Positions 1 through 10,100 of a DNA stretch of 22,072 nt are shown in pieces. Source of the stretch: JBBQYA01 sp038209155. Its GTDB lineage: Bacteria; Bacteroidota; Bacteroidia; Sphingobacteriales; Sphingobacteriaceae. Where the stretch lies: assembly GCA_038209155.1 (NCBI GenBank), contig JBBQYA010000045.1, forward strand, positions 1 to 22,072, given 5' to 3'. Both the position numbers and the translations under genes were made by a program. The number at the start of each line of letters is the position of its first letter. Position 1 is the first letter of the stretch. The notes below the pieces were generated by a model that was not told the origin of the DNA, ran no database searches, and was given only the letters and a program-made list of their open reading frames with translations.

Positions 1-617
1 TAAAAAACAGTTGTTGCTTTTGTATGAAATAGGCCTGGTGCGATTCCTGTAAAAGTTAGTTCTCGAAATCCTTTTTCTTTTAAAAAATCAAAAGCTGGTG
101 AATATTGTTTTCTTTCTGAATCATCCAAAACAATGACACCTGAACTTGTTAATGCTTGAATTGCATTTTTACAACAATTAACTCGGTCTCTTCCATCAAC
201 TATAATTAAGTCAAAATTTTTATTAATGGTTGTAGATTTCATGGAATATTCCCCTCCATATACTAATTCTGAATAAATTAATGTTGAATTATTAGGTTTA
301 TTTTCAGATAATTTTTCCATCCAAACTTTGTCATTTTCAACTGAAACCACTTCTTTGACTTTTTTACAATAATATAAAGTAGAATTACCAGCACCATATT
401 CAAATATTGTCTGGTTTTGGTTCAATCGAGGTTCAATAAAATCAATAAATGAATAAGTAACCCAAGGAATAGGTTCGTTTTCTGCACCTATTGGACTTTT
501 TTCAAGGAAGGCATTAAACCATCCATTATCTGCTAAATATCCTTTTATTCCAAATGATAATACAACTCTTAATTTTTTAATTGAGATTAAGGTAGAGACA
601 GGAAGTTTACGTATCAA
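1..617 (-). CDS. Class I SAM-dependent methyltransferase, C-terminus cut by window edge
   Basis: An open frame of about 205 codons reads from 617 to the left edge of the window with no stop. A glycine-rich SAM-binding motif I is visible (IFEYGAGNST). An acidic residue follows in VVSVEND, and a post-motif strand reads DLIIVDGRDR. A further strand reads SGVIVLDDSE. This is the usual order in Rossmann-fold class I methyltransferases. No ATG lies near the start of the frame. An in-frame TAA sits 18 nt upstream of a TTG, so TTG at 617 is the most likely start; it overlaps the TGA of the flippase gene by 4 nt (TTGA). This implies translational coupling in one operon. The link to a flippase suggests a surface-polysaccharide or glycan methylation role, but that is inference. 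The substrate cannot be read from the sequence. Confidence 0.75.
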   Translation of the reverse strand, partial: MIRKLPVSTLISIKKLRVVLSFGIKGYLADNGWFNAFLEKSPIGAENEPIPWVTYSFIDFIEPRLNQNQTIFEYGAGNSTLYYCKKVKEVVSVENDKVWMEKLSENKPNNSTLIYSELVYGGEYSMKSTTINKNFDLIIVDGRDRVNCCKNAIQALTSSGVIVLDDSERKQYSPAFDFLKEKGFRELTFTGIAPGLFHTKATTVF

Positions 618-1942
618 GATTTGAATATTTTTTTAGAAATTGAAATCAAAAATAATGATTTAATCATTAGAATACCCTGTTTTTGTGTTTTTGGAATGAA
701 TATTATAAAGAAAGTAGCCACAGCATAGGCAATCAAAGTAGCATAAGCGGCTCCAACAATCCCGTATTTTGGTATCCAAATCAGATTCAAAACTATGTTT
801 ACGATCGCCCCAACTCCAGTTCTGAACATTGCGATTTTTGTATATCCTTCTGCAATTAGAAATTGACTGCTTGCTGTGCCAAGAAAAACAAAAACTCCAG
901 CCCAAATATGTACAGATAGCACATCAGCACCTGCTGCAAATTCTTTATTATAAAATAGTTGGTAAATAAAATCAGAAGTAAAGCTGATGGTGATGGCAAT
1001 ACAAAGACTTATAACTACCATTAAATCATACAGATTTTCTATTCTTTTGGCATACCTTTCAGCATCATCTCTTTTTGCATTCATTAATGCTGGAAAAATG
1101 GCACTTACAATTGCTACTGGAATAAAATACCAACTTTCACTCAAACCAACTACAGTAGAATATATTCCGAGTTGTTTTGCTCCTAAAAAATTACTTACCA
1201 TGACTTGATCTATTTTCATATAAAGTGTCACTAGCACAACAGAAAAGGCTAAAGGCCAAGAATTTTTTAACAAATATTTAGAAAGAGTAAAATCGAATTT
1301 CCAATTAGAAAAAGAATTCCCTTGATTTTTATAAGAATATAAATATCCAATTGCTAGAAATAAACTATCCACGCTCAGCGCAAATACAAAAAATAATAAA
1401 GGCGCTTTGATGTAAATTAAAATAAGTTTAATGAGTGCAGAAAGTAGGTTTGCGGATATTTGCACATACATCACATACTTAGTTTTCGAAATAGATTGAA
1501 AATAGCTATCAATGATATTAAATGGTTGAATGATGCCAATGAATGAAACAATCAAAATGAATAAAAAAGGAGTTTCAGAAGGATTATTTCTATTAATAAA
1601 TAAAAATGTACTAATTATAAGAGGTATAATCAGTAAACCGGCAAGAAGTCTTAATGCTATTGCACTTCCTAATAGTTCATTCTTTTTAGAAGGGTAGTTA
1701 ATTAATTCTCTTGTCAGAAAACCATCCAAACCTAATGCAGATGCTGCGAAGAAAAACGCTACAAATGCTAAAGGATAATTTAATAAACCATTCTGAGTGG
1801 AGCCTAAATAGTTGGCAACTGCAAATCCTACTAAAATTTTAATTGCCAAACTACCAACCCTTGCTGTAAACAACCAGCCAGTATTTTTCAAGTATTTATT
1901 AAAAGCCTCTGGATCAAAACCCTTAATTACTGGAAATTTCAT
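614..1942 (-). CDS. Polysaccharide flippase, Wzx/MOP (MATE-like) superfamily
   Basis: The 442-residue protein is almost entirely hydrophobic segments separated by short basic loops. I estimate 12-14 membrane helices, as in oligosaccharide flippases of the MOP superfamily. The N-terminal part (NTGWLFTARVGSLAIKILVG) and the repeated pattern of small residues in helices fit the polysaccharide biosynthesis protein family. Members move undecaprenyl-linked glycan units across the inner membrane. The start ATG at 1942 lies only about 20 nt beyond the typA terminator, so the gene should have its own weak promoter or rely on readthrough. The downstream methyltransferase overlaps its stop by 4 nt. The glycan substrate is unknown. 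Confidence 0.85.
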   Translation of the reverse strand: MKFPVIKGFDPEAFNKYLKNTGWLFTARVGSLAIKILVGFAVANYLGSTQNGLLNYPLAFVAFFFAASALGLDGFLTRELINYPSKKNELLGSAIALRLLAGLLIIPLIISTFLFINRNNPSETPFLFILIVSFIGIIQPFNIIDSYFQSISKTKYVMYVQISANLLSALIKLILIYIKAPLLFFVFALSVDSLFLAIGYLYSYKNQGNSFSNWKFDFTLSKYLLKNSWPLAFSVVLVTLYMKIDQVMVSNFLGAKQLGIYSTVVGLSESWYFIPVAIVSAIFPALMNAKRDDAERYAKRIENLYDLMVVISLCIAITISFTSDFIYQLFYNKEFAAGADVLSVHIWAGVFVFLGTASSQFLIAEGYTKIAMFRTGVGAIVNIVLNLIWIPKYGIVGAAYATLIAYAVATFFIIFIPKTQKQGILMIKSLFLISISKKIFKS

Positions 1943-1960
1943 GCTTTAAATGTATGAAAT

Positions 1961-1990
1961 AAAAAAAGGCTCAAACGAATTGAGCCTTTT
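1961..1990 (-). terminator. Intrinsic terminator of typA
   Basis: There is a perfect 11-bp inverted repeat: arm AAAAGGCTCAA at 1964-1974 pairs with TTGAGCCTTTT at 1980-1990, with a 5-nt loop. Read on the minus strand the stem is followed by a run of T (complement of 1961-1967). It lies 22 nt past the typA stop, as expected for a Rho-independent terminator. It separates typA from the flippase operon. Confidence 0.85.
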
Positions 1991-2011
1991 AAACAATAAA
2001 TAATTTAAAAT

Positions 2012-3814
2012 TTAACTTTTACTTCCCAATCTTCTTCTTTCCCCTTCGGTCAAATAAATCTTTCTTAAGCGTTGGCTTAAAGGAGTTACTTCTATGTATT
2101 CATCCGCTTGGATGTATTCCATAGCTTCTTCCAAAGAAAATTTGATGGCAGGAGAAATTCTCGAAGCATCATCTTTTCCAGAGGCACGCATATTGGTCAA
2201 TTGCTTTCCTTTTACCAAGTTCACAACTAAATCATTATCTCTTATATGTTCGCCCATTATTTGTCCTTCGTATACATCTGCACCTGGGTCTACAAAAAAT
2301 CTACCTCTATCTTGTAATTTATCAATAGAAAAAGCAGTAGTCTGACCTTTGTCCATAGAAATTAAAACTCCAGCTAATCTTCCCGGAATTGTTCCTTTCC
2401 ATGGCTCATAAGCCTTAAAACGATGTGCCATAATTGCCTCACCAGCAGTTGCTGTCAATACATTATTTCTCAATCCGATGATTCCTCTTGATGGAATATC
2501 AAATTCTAAATGCTGTAAATCGCCTTTAGGTTCCATAATTAATAATTCTCCTTTTCGAGCAGTTACCAATTCTATTACCTTTCCAGCAACTTCTCCTGGT
2601 ACATCCACAATTAAAGTTTCTATTGGCTCACACTTTACACCATCGATTTCTTTTACAATTACCTGTGGCTGGCCTACCTGCATTTCATATCCTTCTCTAC
2701 GCATTGTTTCTATCAGAATAGATAAATGCAGAATTCCACGACCATATACTAAGTAGGAATCTGGCTGAGCAGTTTCTTCCACTTTAAGTGCAAGATTTTT
2801 TTCCATTTCCTTATACAATCTATCTCTAAGATGTCTGGAAGTCACAAATTTTCCCTCTTTACCAAAAAACGGAGAATTATTGATAGTGAAAAGCATGTTC
2901 ATTGTAGGCTCATCAATATGAATAGAAGCCAAAGCTTCAGGTTTATCATAATCAGCAATGGTATCGCCAATTTCAAAACCTTCTATTCCAACAATAGCAC
3001 AGATATCACCAGCACTTACTTCTGTAGCACGAACTTTTCCTAATCCTTCAAATGTATAAAGTTCCTTGATTCTGGTTTTCAATACTTTTCCGTCTTTTTT
3101 CACCAAAGAAACAGCCATTCCTTCTTTAACAAGACCTCTTGCTACTCTTCCAATTGCTATTCTACCTACAAATGATGAATAATCCAAAGAAGTGATTTGC
3201 ATTTGCAAAGTACCTTCAGATATAGGTGCAGGAGGTATAAATTCTAAAATCGCATCCAAAAGTGGATTGATATTTTCAGTTTGGTTTCTCCAATCAGTGC
3301 TCATCCAACCTTGCTTGCTTGAACCATATAAGGTTGGGAAATCTAATTGATCTTCTGTAGCTTCTAAGTTAAAGAAAAGTTCAAAAATAGATTCCTGAAC
3401 TTCCTCTGGTCTACAATTTTCTTTGTCTACTTTATTTACAACTACAATTGGTTTTAGACCAAGTGATAGTGCTTTTTGAGTTACAAAACGGGTTTGAGGC
3501 ATTGCACCTTCAAATGCATCTACCAATAACAAAACCCCATCAGCCATTTTCAAAACTCGTTCTACTTCTCCTCCAAAATCCGCGTGACCAGGAGTATCTA
3601 TAATGTTAATTTTTACATCTTTGTATCTAACAGCAACATTTTTGGAAACAATGGTAATTCCACGTTCTCGTTCAAGATCGTTATTATCTAAAATTAGTTC
3701 ACCAGTGGCTTGATTATCACGGAATAGGTTAGTCTGGTGTAAGATTTTGTCTACCAGTGTTGTTTTACCGTGATCGACGTGGGCGATAATGGCAATGTTT
3801 CTAATATTTTGCAT
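2012..3814 (-). CDS. typA: Translational GTPase TypA/BipA
   Basis: The 600-residue product matches the usual length of TypA/BipA, a ribosome-binding GTPase of the EF-G/LepA type that acts in ribosome assembly and stress adaptation. All G motifs are visible: G1 AHVDHGKTT (11-19), G2 ERGITI (50-55), G3 DTPGH (73-77) and G4 NKVD (127-130). A beta-barrel domain 2, the EF-G-like domain III/V region and the TypA-specific C-terminal domain follow, with ALKVEETAQPDSYLVYGRG and RGIIGLRNN being characteristic. The gene is monocistronic by appearance: a -7 element lies 19 nt upstream of the ATG and a terminator lies just past the stop. Confidence 0.97.
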   Translation of the reverse strand: MQNIRNIAIIAHVDHGKTTLVDKILHQTNLFRDNQATGELILDNNDLERERGITIVSKNVAVRYKDVKINIIDTPGHADFGGEVERVLKMADGVLLLVDAFEGAMPQTRFVTQKALSLGLKPIVVVNKVDKENCRPEEVQESIFELFFNLEATEDQLDFPTLYGSSKQGWMSTDWRNQTENINPLLDAILEFIPPAPISEGTLQMQITSLDYSSFVGRIAIGRVARGLVKEGMAVSLVKKDGKVLKTRIKELYTFEGLGKVRATEVSAGDICAIVGIEGFEIGDTIADYDKPEALASIHIDEPTMNMLFTINNSPFFGKEGKFVTSRHLRDRLYKEMEKNLALKVEETAQPDSYLVYGRGILHLSILIETMRREGYEMQVGQPQVIVKEIDGVKCEPIETLIVDVPGEVAGKVIELVTARKGELLIMEPKGDLQHLEFDIPSRGIIGLRNNVLTATAGEAIMAHRFKAYEPWKGTIPGRLAGVLISMDKGQTTAFSIDKLQDRGRFFVDPGADVYEGQIMGEHIRDNDLVVNLVKGKQLTNMRASGKDDASRISPAIKFSLEEAMEYIQADEYIEVTPLSQRLRKIYLTEGERRRLGSKS

Positions 3815-3832
3815 GCTTTTTTAATGAAAATG

Positions 3833-3840
3833 CAAAGGTA
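3833..3840 (-). promoter_or_regulatory. Bacteroidota-type -7 promoter element of typA
   Basis: Read on the minus strand the sequence is TACCTTTG, an exact match to the TAnnTTTG -7 consensus of the primary sigma factor in Bacteroidota. It is placed so that transcription would start 10-15 nt before the typA ATG at 3814. I see no clear TTG at -33, which is often weak in this phylum. Confidence 0.6.
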
Positions 3841-4137
3841 GCCTTTTTTTGTATTAATAAGCTAAGCATTTAGAATGAATTGGAATTGTGTTTTTAGAAT
3901 GAATTCTGCATATAGAAAATTCCTTTTTAAATATCTTTTGGTTTTGTATTTTAAAAAAAAATTTACCTCAGTTTTGAATTTCAGAAATCTTTCAAAACAT
4001 CTTACAACTAACAGGACAACGATCTAATTAGAAAATGAATTTCAGTAAATTCTAATCATCTTTGAACACTTGTTTTTCATTTTATAATAAAAAGTTCAAT
4101 CGGTTTTATGTTGAAAACCATTTATATCAATTAAAAA
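3841..4137. other. Divergent intergenic region, typA / RNA methyltransferase
   Basis: About 300 bp of very AT-rich sequence separates two divergent genes. It holds a 13-bp direct repeat (tttagaatgaatt at 3869-3881 and 3893-3905). It also holds a small dyad near 4030-4056 (GAATTT/AAATTC with a 4-nt gap, flanked by ATTAGAA/TTCTAAT). CATCTTTG at 4057-4064 is one base from the -7 consensus and could serve the plus-strand gene, but its -33 partner is not obvious. I see no coding sequence here. Confidence 0.4.
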
Positions 4138-4938
4138 ATGATCCCACTCATTAGCAGTTTACAAAATCCTAGCATTAAAAATATTCAAAAGCTTGAAAAA
4201 TCTTCTGAAAGAAAATCACAGAACAAATTTGTGGTAGAAGGGGCTAGAGAAATTTCTATTGCGCTCAATTCAAATTATCAATTGGTTCAGTTGTATTTCT
4301 GTCCAGAGATTGCAGATAAATCTCAAAGTATTTATCATAAAGAAATTTTTGACGCAGCTGAATCTTTGCTTACCGAAATAAGTTTTCCTGTTTTCGAAAA
4401 ACTTGCTTATAGAGAAAATTCTGATGGATTAATAGCTTTATTCCTGCAAAAATCTCATGCAATTCAATTTTGCGAATTAGGTAATAATCCAACTTTATTA
4501 ATTTTAGAATCGATAGAAAAACCTGGAAATCTAGGTGCAATTCTACGAACAGCAGATGCTGCAGGAATCGATGCGGTTATGATCTGTGATCCTAAAACTG
4601 ATATTTATAATCCTAATGTTATTCGTTCTAGTATCGGTTGTGTTTTCTCTGTACAATGTATTGTTGCTACCAAAGAAGAGGTTCTAAACTTTTGTAAACA
4701 GAATAATATAAAATCTTTTGCAACAACTCCATTTTCCTCATTGAACTATACTAACGTAAAAATGGATATGCCTTGTGCAATCATTTTAGGAACAGAAGCA
4801 GATGGACTTTCAGATTTTTGGCTTAATAATGCAGACCAAAAAATCAAAATCAATATGCAGGGGAAAATCGATTCTTTAAATGTCGCTAATTGCGCTTCCA
4901 TTTTTACATTTGAAGTGCTTAGGCAGAAAAATATCTGA
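4138..4938 (+). CDS. TrmH/SpoU-family RNA 2'-O-ribose methyltransferase
   Basis: The 266-residue protein has the two-part layout of SpoU enzymes. An N-terminal L30e-like substrate-binding domain (about 1-105, with FVVEGAREI) is followed by a knotted SPOUT catalytic domain. The three family motifs are present: motif 1 EKPGNLGAILRTADAAG (127-143, with N131 and R137), motif 2 LGTEADGL (217-224, E220) and motif 3 around SLNVANCAS (246-254). Together they form the SAM-binding trefoil knot and active site. Members methylate rRNA or tRNA ribose 2'-OH. The exact target (for example a 23S rRNA guanosine) is not readable here. The gene stands alone, convergent to the ispF side and divergent from typA. 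Confidence 0.9.
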   Translation: MIPLISSLQNPSIKNIQKLEKSSERKSQNKFVVEGAREISIALNSNYQLVQLYFCPEIADKSQSIYHKEIFDAAESLLTEISFPVFEKLAYRENSDGLIALFLQKSHAIQFCELGNNPTLLILESIEKPGNLGAILRTADAAGIDAVMICDPKTDIYNPNVIRSSIGCVFSVQCIVATKEEVLNFCKQNNIKSFATTPFSSLNYTNVKMDMPCAIILGTEADGLSDFWLNNADQKIKINMQGKIDSLNVANCASIFTFEVLRQKNI

Positions 4939-5029
4939 TCACTTCAATAATTTGTTTTAAAAAGAGATTTTAAAGATCTACAAATCGCATAACTTTATTA
5001 GAGATAAGGAATATTCTAACTATTTTAAT

Positions 5030-5199
5030 TTAGAACTCTATAGTTTTTTTGCCTGATTTATAAATATTGTTAACAATAGAACTCAAAAACAACACAAGTC
5101 CAATTGCCAATAAAATCTTTGAGAAAACAGGACTATTGTTGTTTTTAAAAATGCTCCTAAGATTATTGAAACAAAACTTATTAGTAAAATACCTTTTAT
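5030..5199 (-). pseudogene. Decayed small membrane-protein gene, copy 2 (lost start, 1-nt deletion)
   Basis: This is a tandem duplicate of the preceding element and shares a perfect 29-bp stretch with it (5099-5127 against 5265-5293). The aligned start codon is ATA (5199-5197) rather than ATG. It overlaps the stop of copy 1 as ATAA, so the ancestor probably had an ATGA start/stop overlap. The reading GILLISFVSIILGAFLK matches copy 1, then a 1-nt deletion near 5128-5145 shifts the frame. The rest (FSKILLAIGLVLFLSSIV) continues in the new frame to TAA at 5032-5030. Restored, it would encode about 56 residues with two membrane helices. No open frame survives, so I call it a pseudogene. Confidence 0.65.
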
Positions 5200-5372
5200 T
5201 CTAAGCTAAAAAACGAAGGATTTAAATAAATTAGTCTGAATAATGAAATGTAAAATAAAACAACTCCAATTGCCAATAAAATCTTTGAGAAAATATCACT
5301 ATCATGCTATTTTAAAATAGCTCCTGCTATTATTAAAACAAAACTTATTAAAAAAATTCTTTTTGCGCTCAT
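5196..5372 (-). pseudogene. Decayed small membrane-protein gene, copy 1 (in-frame TAG)
   Basis: Reading from ATG at 5372 gives a 21-residue start (MSAKRIFLISF, then a hydrophobic stretch ending AGAILK) and a TAG at 5309-5307. The frame then stays open to TAA at 5198-5196, reading HDSDIFSKILLAIGVVLFY and further hydrophobic residues. Bridging the TAG gives a 58-residue protein with two membrane helices around a short polar turn. This resembles small two-helix proteins common in Bacteroidota. The neighbouring copy has a sense codon (ACA) at the aligned place of the TAG, which supports a nonsense mutation rather than programmed recoding. I do not know the function of the intact protein. Confidence 0.65.
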
Positions 5373-5431
5373 AAAAACTGGATTTAAAATTAAAGGTATT
5401 AATTATCATTCTTTAATCAAGGTTTTATCTT

Positions 5432-5914
5432 TCAAACTTGTTTCTCAATCAAACAAACTGCATAAGCCGTTACACCTTCTTCTCTTCCAATGAAACCTAA
5501 TTTCTCGTTTGTAGTAGCTTTTATAGATATATCATCTTCGGAAATTCCAGCTGATTTTGCTATTATTTTTTGCATGGCTGGAATATGAGGATTAATTTTT
5601 GGAGCTTCTAAACATACCGTTGCATCTATGTTTCCAATTTCAAAATTATTTTGTTTTAATAAATCAACCACAACTTCCAATAATTTCAAACTACTGATTC
5701 CGGCATATTTTGGATCGGTATTCGGAAAGTGAAATCCAATATCTCTTAAATTGGCAGCTCCCAATAATGCATCGCATATAGCATGTAAAAGTACATCAGC
5801 ATCTGAATGCCCAAACGCACCACGGTTACTTTCCAACAATACACCACCCATAAAAAAAGGATGTCCATCTACTAATGGATGGACATCAAAACCGAAACCG
5901 ACTTTTATTTTCAT
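5432..5914 (-). CDS. ispF: 2-C-methyl-D-erythritol 2,4-cyclodiphosphate synthase
   Basis: The 160-residue protein is the full length expected of IspF. This enzyme of the MEP isoprenoid pathway cyclises CDP-methylerythritol 2-phosphate to MEcPP with release of CMP. The metal ligands are visible as D10 and H12 in GFDVH and H44 in VLLHAICDAL. The family stretches GHSDADV (35-41), DIGFHFPNTDP and ATTNEKLGFIGREEG are all present. The ATG is 3 nt past the porV stop, so it is the last gene of a porU-porV-ispF transcription unit. The role is metabolic and not obviously tied to secretion, so the linkage looks like operon packing. Confidence 0.96.
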   Translation of the reverse strand: MKIKVGFGFDVHPLVDGHPFFMGGVLLESNRGAFGHSDADVLLHAICDALLGAANLRDIGFHFPNTDPKYAGISSLKLLEVVVDLLKQNNFEIGNIDATVCLEAPKINPHIPAMQKIIAKSAGISEDDISIKATTNEKLGFIGREEGVTAYAVCLIEKQV

Positions 5915-5917
5915 TAA

Positions 5918-7102
5918 CTATTGAGCCTTTGCTTTAGATAAATCGTTAAATTTAAATGATAAAGAAAAACGCAGTGTGTTTGCTAATGGATTGTTTTGCT
6001 CAGTAGGAATTAAATAGGAAAAATCAAGATTGAAAACCTGGTATCTTAACCCTGCACCTACAGTAAAATATTTTCTGTTTCCTTTGGTTCGGTGTTCATT
6101 AAAATATCCTGCACGCAAAGCAAATTGTTGGTCATACCAATATTCCATCCCTCCTGCAAAGTTTATTTCTCTTAATTCTTCGTCAAAACCTCCCGGTGCA
6201 TCATTAAATGATCCAAAAATTCCAGATGGAACAGAACGATTAGGATCTCTACCGCTAATAATAGCACCAGAACTATCGAAAAAAGGATTGGAAGGAACCA
6301 TCAATTTATTGATATCTAGATTAAAAGAAACTTCATTATAGTCGTCTAACTTTAATTTCAATGAAGGTCCTATTCTTAAGTTAGTTGGAATAAAATCACG
6401 CTCAGCAGCATCTGTATAACTTATTTTGGCTCCTATATTTGAAATATTACCACCAAAAGCAAAAACAGCCTTCATATTATTTATTTCTATATCTTTTGTG
6501 TAGAAGGCAGATAAATCTACAGCTACACTCGATCCTGGTTTTATATCTTGGCCTGAAACTACTTGTCCTGCTGCAAGGTTAGAATAAATAAATCTTGGTG
6601 AAAAAGCAACAGAAAAATTATCTGTCAACCTTCTTGAATAATGAAAATCGATAGCGAATTCATTTGGACTGAATTGACCTGTTTCAATGCCACCAATATC
6701 TGTGAAAATAATATTTCCTAAGGAAAAGTAACGTAAAGAAGCTCCCATAACTTGACGGTCATCCAATCGGTAATAACCAGATAAGTAAGCTAAATTTATA
6801 TCTCCAACTAAGTTTTGTAGCCATGGAGTGTAGGATAAACTTAAAGCACTAGGCGCATCTGTAAAAGCTAGTTTACTTGGATTCCAGTGAGTCGAATTAA
6901 TATCAGGAGTAGAAGCTACTCCTGCATCTCCCATAGCCCCTGCTCTAGAATCGGGTCCAATTAACAAAAAAGGAACAGCAGTTGTGATCGCGTTTATGGT
7001 TCTATCTTCGCCAATTATTCCAGTATTTTGAGCATTTGCATTAGTAAAGAAACCGAGGGTTAATCCTAATGTACCCAATCCTAGCAGGTTTTTAATCTTC
7101 AT
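5918..7102 (-). CDS. porV: T9SS outer-membrane shuttle protein PorV (LptO)
   Basis: The 394-residue protein starts with a signal peptide (hydrophobic core LLGLGTLGLTLGFF, cleavage near ANAQ, residues 22-25). A FadL-like 14-strand beta-barrel of alternating residues follows. The conserved PorV opening is present: AVPFLLIGPDSRAGAMGDAG, then STHWNPSKLAF. PorV binds the C-terminal domain of T9SS cargo after it leaves the translocon and hands it to the PorU sortase at the cell surface. Its gene lies 45 nt behind porU on the same strand, which matches the known functional pair. The final residues FRFSLSFKF-type strand and polar tail suggest the barrel is complete. Confidence 0.93.
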   Translation of the reverse strand: MKIKNLLGLGTLGLTLGFFTNANAQNTGIIGEDRTINAITTAVPFLLIGPDSRAGAMGDAGVASTPDINSTHWNPSKLAFTDAPSALSLSYTPWLQNLVGDINLAYLSGYYRLDDRQVMGASLRYFSLGNIIFTDIGGIETGQFSPNEFAIDFHYSRRLTDNFSVAFSPRFIYSNLAAGQVVSGQDIKPGSSVAVDLSAFYTKDIEINNMKAVFAFGGNISNIGAKISYTDAAERDFIPTNLRIGPSLKLKLDDYNEVSFNLDINKLMVPSNPFFDSSGAIISGRDPNRSVPSGIFGSFNDAPGGFDEELREINFAGGMEYWYDQQFALRAGYFNEHRTKGNRKYFTVGAGLRYQVFNLDFSYLIPTEQNNPLANTLRFSLSFKFNDLSKAKAQ

Positions 7103-7147
7103 ACGTGTTTAAAAAATTTGTTAAATATAGAATTATGATTGTTTATT

Positions 7148-10100
7148 TTAAAGAATTACTAATTTTTCATATTTATCTGCGCTACTACCATCAGATGAAC
7201 GCACTTTTAATTGATAAATATATACGCCCCTTGCTAATTTATCTCCAAACTGGTCTTTTCCATCCCATTTTATATCATCAACGCGGTTTCCGGTTGCTAC
7301 AATTTTTTTAGATAAAGTATTAATAAGCTTGCCAGAAACAGTGAAAATTTTTATCATAATGTCCAGTTGGTCTCCAGTTTTATTATGCTCAAATTGAAAT
7401 ATTGTGGATGTTGTAAATGGATTTGGATAATTGTAGATACGATTCAGACTTAATTTGGTTCCATCCGAAACGAAAAAGTTGGTACTTGTTTCGTTAGAAT
7501 TATTAAAAACATCCCAAGCTTTAACTTTCAACGTATAATTTCCAGCTTCTAAATTCGTCAAAGGATATTTTATTTCTCCTTGCTGATAGGAATCTAATTT
7601 AGCGGCATAAAATTCATTTAAATTAATTATTCTTTCTTTTCCTCCATCTTTAGAAATAGTTGCCGTAAGATCGTGCCCAATACTATTTCCAACTGTATTG
7701 ATCCCGCTAGAATCAGCAAGACTTACCAATAAAACTGGATTATTATTTACCATACCACCACTTACAAATTTCTTATCATCCAAGAAAACTTTTACATCTG
7801 GACCTAATTCATCTTTTACAATGTCTTTTAATGCACTTATACCACCTATAGAAATACTGTCGTAATAGCCGCCTGCATCATTTGTATTTTCTGCTGCATA
7901 AAAACTTAGTTTTCCATTTCCGGGTTTGAAAGAAACGTCTTTAGGAACAATGAAGGTAAAAGAATAATCTCCATTGATGACACTTGCAGTTCCTTTGTAC
8001 AATACATTTTTTCGTAAATCAAATGTAATTTTCGGACTTGCTGCTTCTTGATTTAATGTGGTAATTTTGGATACCTGATCATAAATAGTAGGATAAATTA
8101 ATCCATTGTAATTATTCAACTTATTACCATTTATATCTGTTATAATTCCTTTTATCGTGTATTTACCTAAAGCTTTTAGGGTATCAGAAGTAGGGCTTAT
8201 AGGTTTATTATTGATGGAGCTTGCAATTATTTTATTAAGTGGAATAGGAACTTCAAGAGAAGGGTCTCCTAAAAGTGTAAAATTTCGATCATTAATAGTA
8301 ATGCTAGATTTGTTTTTACTCATAGCCACCAATTCTCCCATGGTAGGTTTGCGGGTAGCAAATTTCGGATCAAATAATGAAAAATAGAAATTGTTATTTA
8401 AGGTATTGTTTTCACTGATAAATACGATTCTAGTAGTAGTAAACATAGATATTGCTCCGTTTCTGTTTAAAAAAGCAAGCTCACCAGCAGATACTCTATC
8501 TGGATCATCCCATCTAGTAAAAGAACAAGTTGCAGTAAATATGATGGGGAATTTTTTGTTTGCAGACCAAGAATTTACATCGGCTATTCCGATTACCCGT
8601 TCTGCAGTCCATCCTACTTCTCCACCATGACCAATATAATTTAGAATCAAAACTCCTTTATTGATTTTTTGATTTATAGCCTCAGTCATTGTTGGATATC
8701 TATCTCCTCCAGGGGTAACTTGCTTGGCGAAAGCATCCATGTAAAATTTATCTGTATTGAAGATTTTGTTTTTTTCAAAAATAATATCTTCTCTTACTTC
8801 TGCACCTTTAAGATGCTCATTACCATCGCCATTATCTGCTGCTAAAGCAATAAGGTTTCTCCAATCTCCTGTTGCTTCTTTAGATTCGTACTCAAATATT
8901 TTGTCTACTTGGTCTCTAGCTTGCTCAAGAGAATTAATGCAAAACCGTCCTATACCTATATCCAGTCTTCCAATTGAAGAGCGATCTTCTTTCATTTCCC
9001 CCTCATTATCATCCATGAAACCAAAATAATCGTCGCTTACATACGAATTAGTTCTAGAAAGTGATTCATAGGATTGATAAGTCATTACTCGATTTGCATC
9101 TGGAGATGCTATTCTATTTTTATTATCAAATGAACCATCACCAAAGAGTAAAAGAAAACGAGGAAGCTTGCTTAAATCAGTTCCAGCACGATCATAAAGC
9201 ATTTTCATGAAATTTCTTAAAGCACCAGCATCTCTACTTCCCGAAGAAAATTCATTAAATAATTGTTGTTGGTTAATGATTTGTACAGTAAAACCATTTA
9301 AGTTTCTTCGATGCTGGGCAAGTCTTTCTGCCTCTGGTAAAAATTCTGTTGGTGCAACAATGACCATTGTTGTAGTTCCAATATTGTGTAGATTCTGGTT
9401 AGCAACCGAACCGAAATTTATTGGAGATAAATATTGTTTATTATTAAAGGCAATAAATTCATGTGTAGAACCAGTTATAAAAGTGAAGTCATAATTAATA
9501 ATATCATCGCTCATCAATTGTTTTTTAACATTTACAGGATCAGATACATCCCAAAATTCTAATTTATCAGGTCCTTCTACTATATAATTAACAATGTTAC
9601 CTGCTACGAATGCAATTTTATTTCTAAACATCATCTGATTATTAGTCATTTTTAATCTTCTTTCTGCATTCACCGAAACAAAATCTATCCATACATTAAA
9701 ATCAGATTTTACCTTATTATGCGCTATGGTTATTTTATTATTATCAATAGAACTCAAACTTGATTTCTGAAATTTGCCCATAGAACCAAATGGAGAATCA
9801 TATATAGAGAAATTTGTTCCAAACGTATTTACATTCCCGATTAAAGCATTATTTAGTTTTATTTGAGTAGTTAATGAAATTAAATCAGATCTTCCCACAA
9901 GATCTGATTCTATATATAATGGTGTAGATGTAATAAGGTTCGGAAAATTAAAATCAAATGAATATTCATTTTGAAATTCAAAATCCTCTCCAAACCAATG
10001 TCTTCCAGATTTAACATCTTTAGAAATAGCGGTTATTTTATCTACTTCATGAATTTGAAAATCATTGAAGGTTGTTAAAGTAAAATTTGGTGTAAGTGTT

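Noticed and set aside
5307..5309. Programmed readthrough or pyrrolysine at the in-frame TAG
   Set aside because: The tandem copy has a sense codon at that place and is itself broken in two other ways, so pseudogene decay is simpler.
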